A DNA stretch of 7,039 nt from Anaerolineales bacterium (GTDB taxonomy: Bacteria > Chloroflexota > Anaerolineae > Anaerolineales > UBA6663): contig JAEURM010000102.1 in assembly GCA_016789245.1 (NCBI GenBank), forward strand, positions 1 to 7,039, read 5' to 3'. Shown piece after piece: positions 1 through 4,059 of the stretch. Numbering within the stretch: position 1 is the stretch's first letter; each line of letters begins with the position of its first letter. The position numbers and the translations under genes were made by a program. A model generated the notes under the pieces. That model was not told the DNA's origin. It saw only the letters and a program-made list of their open reading frames with translations, and did no database searches.

Positions 1-873
1 CAAGCGGCGCGGCCAAAAAATCATCATCACCAAGGCCGCCACGCCCGCACCCAACCACGCACCGCGCGAGAAGGAAACATACAAACCGGCAAGACAGAGA
101 GCGGCTAGAAATAGGAAGAAGGATGAAGGAAGAAGAAAATTGGGGAAACGGCGTTTGAGCCAATTATCTACTATCTGCCATTTGCCATTGGCCAATTGGC
201 CTAACGCCAAGCCTGCCGCCACTGGCCAGATGAGACCGAGGAAACCCGCGTACGGATTGGGTTGCTCAAACGTGCCGTACGCACGGAAGTAGCCGCCCGG
301 CAAACGGAAGCCCTCCGGCCCATCTTCCCAAAAGCGGTATTGCCACAAACCCAGCGTGGCTTGCAGAACGCCAGTGAGGAGCACGGCCCCAAGCACCCAC
401 CGGAGTTTGCCCCGCCGCGCTTCGGTGTACACCATCGCAATCACCACGCCCACTTCCGCCCACTTAATTAATTCATTCAGGCCATTTTGCCACTCACGCG
501 CGTTGTACAGCGAGAGCGCACCCACGAAAAGGTAAGCGGCCAGCGGCCCAAAAATGCCCAACCGTGGAAAAACAATCTCGCGCCGCAGAGCGCCACGCGC
601 CAACCAGCCCAAGGCGGCCAGCCCAAAAAAGATTTGCCCCAAATCATATTGCGGGCCGAAGTAGCCTTGCGCGGCCAAGTACGCGCGGCTGGGGCCAAGG
701 GCCAACGCTACGCCCAACCCGAGCATGGGCTCCCACAGCGCCAGCGCTAGCACCACGCCGCCCACAAACAGCACAGCGGCGTACTGGATGGGCAAAAGCG
801 CAATCAGTACGCCGCTGACAAGCGCGGCCAATATCCAAAAGGGATTAGGGATTAGGGATTGAGCGAAGCGCAT
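1..873 (-). CDS. O-antigen ligase/polymerase-family membrane protein, N-terminal part (runs off left edge)
   Basis: An open frame of exactly 291 codons runs without a stop from the ATG at 873-871 to the window edge, so only the N-terminal part is present. An in-frame TAG upstream, with no ATG, GTG or TTG between, makes this ATG the first possible start; no convincing Shine-Dalgarno sequence precedes it. The translation is dominated by about nine hydrophobic segments (roughly residues 13-47, 74-92, 103-121, 135-150, 157-175, 209-227, 248-267, 271-287). Family landmarks are GLWQY (175-179), the Pro-Asn motif in YGTFEQPNPYAG (199-210) and SFSRG (267-271). Members of the Wzy/WaaL/PglL superfamily transfer lipid-linked glycan on the outer face of the membrane; the His-containing loop that completes the active site would lie beyond the edge. 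The same landmarks recur in the large gene at 4037-7039, so the two are paralogues. It follows uxs by 71 bases on the same strand and may be co-transcribed. Ligase, polymerase and protein O-glycosyltransferase cannot be told apart from this part. Confidence 0.85.
   Translation of the reverse strand, partial: MRFAQSLIPNPFWILAALVSGVLIALLPIQYAAVLFVGGVVLALALWEPMLGLGVALALGPSRAYLAAQGYFGPQYDLGQIFFGLAALGWLARGALRREIVFPRLGIFGPLAAYLFVGALSLYNAREWQNGLNELIKWAEVGVVIAMVYTEARRGKLRWVLGAVLLTGVLQATLGLWQYRFWEDGPEGFRLPGGYFRAYGTFEQPNPYAGFLGLIWPVAAGLALGQLANGKWQIVDNWLKRRFPNFLLPSSFFLFLAALCLAGLYVSFSRGAWLGAGVAALVMMIFWPRRL
108..145 (-). repeat. Purine/pyrimidine-biased microrepeat within CDS
   Basis: The minus strand reads a CTTCC/TTCATCC-type degenerate repeat that encodes FPNFLLPSSFFLF in the partial ligase (about residues 243-255). 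It joins the next microrepeat at 160-200. It keeps the frame open and overlaps the start of a membrane segment. Confidence 0.45.
160..200 (-). repeat. GGCAAAT/ATAGTAGATA-type microrepeat within CDS
   Basis: On the minus strand a CCAATTGG palindrome is followed by two near-copies of AATGGCA and the run ATAGTAGATAATTGG. It encodes GQLANGKWQIVDNW (about residues 225-238), a polar loop between predicted membrane segments of the partial ligase. It is AT-rich compared with the flanking codons. Confidence 0.5.
841..861 (-). repeat. Three-unit CCTAATC microrepeat at the start of the partial ligase
   Basis: The plus strand shows GGGATTA twice and then GGGATT. On the minus strand it encodes QSLIPNP, residues 5-11, just before the first membrane segment. 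Confidence 0.6.
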
Positions 874-944
874 GGCGAAAATCCCAAATCCAAAACTCCA
901 AATCGCAAATCTGTAATCAGCACTCTACAATCAAAAATCAGCAA
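874..944 (-). repeat. Degenerate AT-rich microrepeat spacer between uxs and the partial ligase
   Basis: The 71-base gap is made largely of 6-9 base units of the types AATCCCAAATCC, AAATCGCAAATC and AATCAGCA on the plus strand. It continues into the CCTAATC units inside the downstream gene. No terminator hairpin is seen in it, which allows uxs and the ligase to share a transcript. Confidence 0.5.
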
Positions 945-1898
945 TCACTTTACCAGCGTTCTAAAATACTCAATCGTTTTCTTCAGGCCGTCTTCCAAAG
1001 AAACCTTCGGCTCCCAACCGAGCACGGCCTTGGCTTTGGAAATATCTGGCTGGCGTTGTTGCGGGTCACCTTGTGTGCGGCCATCCGCCACAAACTTAAT
1101 TCCCGCCGCATTGTTGGTAGCGCGGTTCACCGTTTCCGCAAATTCACGGATGGTGATTTCATTGGGGTTGCCAATGTTGGTGGGCAGATGTTCATTGGAC
1201 ATGAGCAAACGGTAAATGCCATCTACCAAATCCGCCACATAACAGAAGCTACGTGTTTGAGCACCATCTCCATACACGGTGAGCGGCTCACTGCGCAGGG
1301 CTTGGCCCACAAAGTTGGGCACTACGCGGCCATCATCCAATTCCATACGCGGGCCGTAGGTGTTAAAGATGCGGACGATGCGCGTATTCACGCCATGCGT
1401 GCGATAGTAGGCCATCGTCAGCGCTTCGGCAAAGCGCTTGGCTTCATCATAAACCGAGCGCACACCTACTGGGTCAACGTGGCCCCAGTACGTTTCCTTT
1501 TGTGGGTGCTCCAGCGGGTCACCGTACACTTCGGAGGTGGAAGCGATGATAAACCGCGCGCCCTTGGCCTTCGCCACTCCAAGCGCATTCAGTGTGCCTA
1601 GCGCGCCTACCTTCAGCGTTTGAATCGGCAATTGCAAATAGCCCGTGGGTGCCGTTTTGCTGGGGCTGGCGGGTGAAGCAAAATGCATTACCGCGTCCAG
1701 CGGCCCATCTACATAAATGTAATCCGAAACGTTATGCTTGACGAAGCGGAAATCTTCTCGGCCAATCAAATGTTGAATGTTGCGAATGTGGCCGGTGATT
1801 AAATTGTCCATCGCAATCACGGTGTGGCCTTCCGCCAGCAAACGGTCACAAATGTGTGAGCCGAGAAAACCAGCGCCACCGGTAACTAAAACACGCAT
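945..1898 (-). CDS. uxs: UDP-glucuronate decarboxylase (UDP-xylose synthase), SDR family
   Basis: This 317-aa cytoplasmic enzyme should convert UDP-glucuronate to UDP-xylose and CO2 with bound NAD+. The extended short-chain dehydrogenase fold is clear: the nucleotide-binding [10 protein letters not shown] at residues 6-15, HFASPASP at 72-79, STSEVYGDP at 120-128 with the catalytic-type Glu123, and YDEAK at 150-154 supplying the Tyr-X3-Lys pair. NTYGPRM (179-185), DGRVVPNF (189-196), [10 protein letters not shown] (209-218) and RQPDI (282-286) match the UXS group, whose conserved Arg before PDI corresponds to Arg282. The length is typical of bacterial UXS. A longer reading frame reaches 1937, but the start at 1898 is preferred because AAGGAG lies 5 bases upstream and the protein then begins directly with the first beta strand, MRVLVTGG. 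Other epimerases or dTDP-glucose dehydratases share the fold; the HPQKETYWG segment (131-139) and the RSVYDEAKR context favour UXS. UDP-xylose points to a xylose-containing surface glycan. Confidence 0.93.
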   Translation of the reverse strand: MRVLVTGGAGFLGSHICDRLLAEGHTVIAMDNLITGHIRNIQHLIGREDFRFVKHNVSDYIYVDGPLDAVMHFASPASPSKTAPTGYLQLPIQTLKVGALGTLNALGVAKAKGARFIIASTSEVYGDPLEHPQKETYWGHVDPVGVRSVYDEAKRFAEALTMAYYRTHGVNTRIVRIFNTYGPRMELDDGRVVPNFVGQALRSEPLTVYGDGAQTRSFCYVADLVDGIYRLLMSNEHLPTNIGNPNEITIREFAETVNRATNNAAGIKFVADGRTQGDPQQRQPDISKAKAVLGWEPKVSLEDGLKKTIEYFRTLVK

Positions 1899-1903
1899 AA
1901 GAA

Positions 1904-1909
1904 CTCCTT
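1904..1909 (-). promoter_or_regulatory. Shine-Dalgarno sequence of uxs
   Basis: On the minus strand AAGGAG lies 5 bases before the ATG at 1898. It decides the start: the frame extends 13 codons further upstream to 1937, but those residues (MHDGLRLDW...) do not belong to the family fold. Confidence 0.85.
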
Positions 1910-1980
1910 GCCAATCCAGTCTTAATCCATCATGCAAGCGCCCTGACTGGTGCGAAGGGTGCGATCTGTAACACAGCTTA

Positions 1981-2023
1981 GCACGCTTGTTTCATGAAGG
2001 ATTGAATATGAAAAATTTCGTGC
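1981..2023 (-). promoter_or_regulatory. Imperfect hairpin at predicted 5' end of the uxs mRNA
   Basis: Read on the minus strand, GCACG (2023-2019) pairs with CGTGC (1985-1981) and TTTCAT (2013-2008) pairs with ATGAAA (1995-1990). They are separated by a small internal loop (5 against 4 bases) and closed by a 12-base terminal loop. The hairpin starts about where transcription would begin from the candidate promoter at 2027-2035, leaving about 90 further bases of leader before the uxs start. It could stabilise the mRNA or act as a DNA operator. No known riboswitch was recognised. Confidence 0.4.
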
Positions 2024-2026
2024 GCG

Positions 2027-2058
2027 ATTGTAGCACAGCGATTTTTTCAGACTGACAA
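2027..2058 (-). promoter_or_regulatory. Candidate sigma-70-type promoter for uxs
   Basis: On the minus strand TGCTACAAT (2035-2027) fits an extended -10 element, TG-N-TACAAT. A possible -35, TTGTCA (2058-2053), is 20 bases upstream, longer than the usual 16-18, so the extended -10 would carry most of the recognition. Predicted transcription would start near 2020, giving a leader of about 120 bases that begins with the hairpin at 1981-2023. This is a motif match by eye only. Confidence 0.45.
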
Positions 2059-2079
2059 ACATGCGTGGTGATTAAGTCA

Positions 2080-2088
2080 TGTTACTAT
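2080..2088 (+). promoter_or_regulatory. Candidate extended -10 promoter for the beta-propeller gene
   Basis: TGTTACTAT fits TG-N-TACTAT and lies 36 bases before the ATG at 2124. No good -35 hexamer is found at normal spacing. The leader would be about 30 bases, with only a weak, distant purine run (GAAGAAA at 2101-2107) as a possible ribosome site. It lies back to back with the uxs promoter candidate, with the -10 elements about 50 bases apart. Confidence 0.35.
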
Positions 2089-2123
2089 GAACAGCAGTAT
2101 GAAGAAATGATAAATTACTCGTC

Positions 2124-3983
2124 ATGTTGATTTCTCTAATCGCTCGTAATTGGCTCGGCTTATTTGTTCTAGGCAGTTTAGGAATAGCGGCTTGGATGGT
2201 TTTAGCGCAAGCGCCATCTACGTTTGCCGCGCGGCTGATGGTGGCTAACCGGCAAGTATGGGCGCACGTGGCCGGAAACTGCGCGGTTGGGCTAAAAGGG
2301 GCCGTGCTTGGTTTAGCCGGAAGCAATTGTGGTGGGAGCGGCACCACGTTTGATACTCAGCAAATTTACTCGCCTTTTGTGATGAAAGATACGGCCAGCG
2401 TTGCCGCGCCGTGCGCCGGAATCCTCAACGGAGAAACGTGCTACCGCTTGTGGTATGTGGGCGAGAGTGCTGGCGGCACACCGCGCCTTGGCTATGCCGT
2501 CTCGGCCAACGGCGTGAACTGGACGCGCGTGGCCGGCAATGAAACGGGCGGCAGTGTGCTGGATGTGGGCACAAGCGGCCAATTTGATAGCGCCGGGGCC
2601 ACATACTTCAGCGTGCTCAAAGACGGTGGCACATTCAAAATGTGGTACACCGGTTACACGGACTTAAACGGTTTATCTGAAGGCATTGGCTACGCCACTT
2701 CTACGGATGGCGTAAATTGGGCGAAGGTGAGCGGGCCGCTGGCGGGTGGGGCGGTTTTGCGCGGCTCCGGCGTGCCGAACACATTTGACCGTGACGAAAC
2801 TTACGTTCCTTACGTAATTAAAGATGTGGCCAGCGCCGAAGCACCGTGCGCGGGCATTCCCAACGGCAACGAGTGTTACCGCATGTGGTATGAAGGGGCA
2901 AACACATCTGGCGGCTATAAATTCTTAATTGGCTACGCCGTTTCGGCGGATGGCCTAAACTGGATACGCGTGCCCGGCAGTGCGCCGGGGCAAGAAGTGT
3001 TTGGCTCCGGCGATGGGTTTGATAACAATTCTGTGGGCATTGCGGTGGTGGTGAAGGAGGGCGCGTTCTTCCGTATGTGGTACGAAGCCAAAGATTTTAG
3101 TGATAACTTCACCATCGGCCACGTGGTTTCTACGGATGGCATTAATTGGGAGCGGCCCACACCTAACGTAGCCGTGTTCACCGGCGCGGATGACCCAGGC
3201 ACGCTCAGCCCAGATTTAATTTGGAACCATGCGGTACTCAAAGAAGGCAACACTTACCGGTTGTGGTACGCGCACACCACGCGGCCCACTTCGCAACGCA
3301 TTAGTTTGGCGCAGATGACGCCGGGCGCGGCACTGAGCGGCTTGGAAGTCTCACTTAGCGGCAACACGTACACGCTCAGTTTCACCACCACGCAAAATAT
3401 TCCGGCGGGCGGGAGTGTACTGCTTACTTTTGATGAGACCTTGCCGTTTGGTGATGTAACGGTGGGAAGCGTGAGCGGGTTTGAAAGCGCGGTACTGGAG
3501 AAGAACAACTCGGCAATTACGGATGCCGCCGCGCAGAACGTGGCGCGCGGTGCTTTGTTTGTCCGGCTCACCAGCGCGGTGGCCGCTGGCCCCAAAACTA
3601 TCAGTTTTAGTTTGGCCGCGCCGCCTAGTGCTGCGTCTCCGCTTTTATTACAAACATTTGATGAGCGCGAAGTGTTGGAATACGGCGCGGTTGATTTGTT
3701 TACGTTGGGCGGCTTTGCCACACCCACGCCCACCACCACTTTTACGCCTACGGCCACGCATACACCTACAGCCACCCAAACCGCCACTCACACTGCTACG
3801 GCAACTTTCACACCAACGGCCACGCCTACACCCACAGCCACCCAAACCGCCACCGCAACGGCTACAGCCACGCCCACAGCCACAGCTACTAGCACCTCCA
3901 CCCCAACAGCTACCAGCACCGCCACTGCCACGCCCACTCAGGTGCCGGTGTATCGGTTGTATTTACCAGTGGTTCAACGGTAG
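2124..3983 (+). CDS. Secreted five-repeat beta-propeller protein with Thr-rich stalk and YLPVVQR tail
   Basis: The 619-aa product starts with a hydrophobic signal or anchor (about 10-30, ending LAQAPSTFA). Residues 73-397 hold five repeats, each with a variant of YRMWYEG followed in four by IGYAVSxDGxNW (aromatic pairs at 107-111, 171-175, 252-256, 316-320, 378-382). This pattern is typical of five-bladed propellers related to GH43/GH32-type sugar-active proteins; catalytic acids could not be assigned, so it may bind glycan rather than cleave it. Residues about 403-530 look like a beta-sandwich. Residues 533-605 are a low-complexity stalk with Thr at every odd position, followed by [13 protein letters not shown]. 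That hydrophobic-aromatic tail with a final Arg recalls C-termini I associate with secreted Chloroflexota proteins. No LPXTG or long C-terminal membrane helix is seen. ATG 2124 is used because the upstream frame has a stop at 2100 and no other start between; its ribosome site is weak. It stands alone on the plus strand between glycan genes. Confidence 0.85.
   Translation: MLISLIARNWLGLFVLGSLGIAAWMVLAQAPSTFAARLMVANRQVWAHVAGNCAVGLKGAVLGLAGSNCGGSGTTFDTQQIYSPFVMKDTASVAAPCAGILNGETCYRLWYVGESAGGTPRLGYAVSANGVNWTRVAGNETGGSVLDVGTSGQFDSAGATYFSVLKDGGTFKMWYTGYTDLNGLSEGIGYATSTDGVNWAKVSGPLAGGAVLRGSGVPNTFDRDETYVPYVIKDVASAEAPCAGIPNGNECYRMWYEGANTSGGYKFLIGYAVSADGLNWIRVPGSAPGQEVFGSGDGFDNNSVGIAVVVKEGAFFRMWYEAKDFSDNFTIGHVVSTDGINWERPTPNVAVFTGADDPGTLSPDLIWNHAVLKEGNTYRLWYAHTTRPTSQRISLAQMTPGAALSGLEVSLSGNTYTLSFTTTQNIPAGGSVLLTFDETLPFGDVTVGSVSGFESAVLEKNNSAITDAAAQNVARGALFVRLTSAVAAGPKTISFSLAAPPSAASPLLLQTFDEREVLEYGAVDLFTLGGFATPTPTTTFTPTATHTPTATQTATHTATATFTPTATPTPTATQTATATATATPTATATSTSTPTATSTATATPTQVPVYRLYLPVVQR
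3738..3869 (+). repeat. 66-bp tandem duplication inside the Thr-rich stalk
   Basis: Two adjacent 66-base units (3738-3803 and 3804-3869) encode residues 539-560 and 561-582. The 22-residue products differ only at two His positions (one to Pro, one to Ala). Within them, 3756-3787 and 3822-3853 match at 30 of 32 bases. The high DNA identity beyond the encoded amino acids suggests a recent duplication by slippage or unequal exchange. Confidence 0.8.
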
Positions 3984-3996
3984 GCAATCAATCAGA

Positions 3997-4059
3997 CCTC
4001 GGAAGTAAGCGCTTTACAGCCTTTTCTGTTTATGGGCTAAGACGCGCTGACCTCCGAGG
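3997..4059. terminator. Possible bidirectional terminator between convergent genes
   Basis: CCTCGGA (3997-4003) is complementary to TCCGAGG (4053-4059). Inside it AGCGC (4008-4012) pairs with GCGCT (4044-4048) and AGCC (4018-4021) with GGCT (4035-4038), giving a long interrupted stem across the 53-base gap and the last codons of the minus-strand gene. It lacks a compact GC stem followed by a clean T-run, so a classical intrinsic terminator is not shown. Its symmetry and position between convergent stop codons are the only support. Confidence 0.3.

Noticed and set aside
201..838. Several short frames on both strands in the leftmost region
   Set aside because: All overlap the 291-codon ligase-family frame, which alone has membrane segments and family motifs.
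841..860. Telomere-like GGGATTA units
   Set aside because: Only three units, inside a bacterial-type coding region, and part of a wider set of different microrepeats.
859..1215. 118-codon open frame on the plus strand
   Set aside because: It begins in the microrepeat spacer and continues antisense to the end of uxs; no ribosome site or family similarity is apparent.
1056..1601. 181-codon open frame on the plus strand
   Set aside because: It is antisense to uxs, shows no recognisable domain, and the minus-strand frame has complete family motifs.
1949..1964. Direct repeat GGTGCGA twice at 9-base spacing in the uxs leader
   Set aside because: Only two short copies, not symmetric, and with no second site; too weak to call an operator.
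2107..2130. Seven-codon frame (ATG ATA AAT ...) overlapping the start of the propeller gene
   Set aside because: Very short, no ribosome site, and no attenuator-like structure or codon bias to suggest a leader peptide.
3738..3869. Possible CRISPR or structural DNA array
   Set aside because: The units are coding, directly adjacent with no spacers, and are explained by the protein repeat.
3481..4008. 175-codon frame rich in Pro, Arg and Leu on the plus strand
   Set aside because: It is a shifted reading of the Thr-rich stalk; its composition follows from the repeat DNA.
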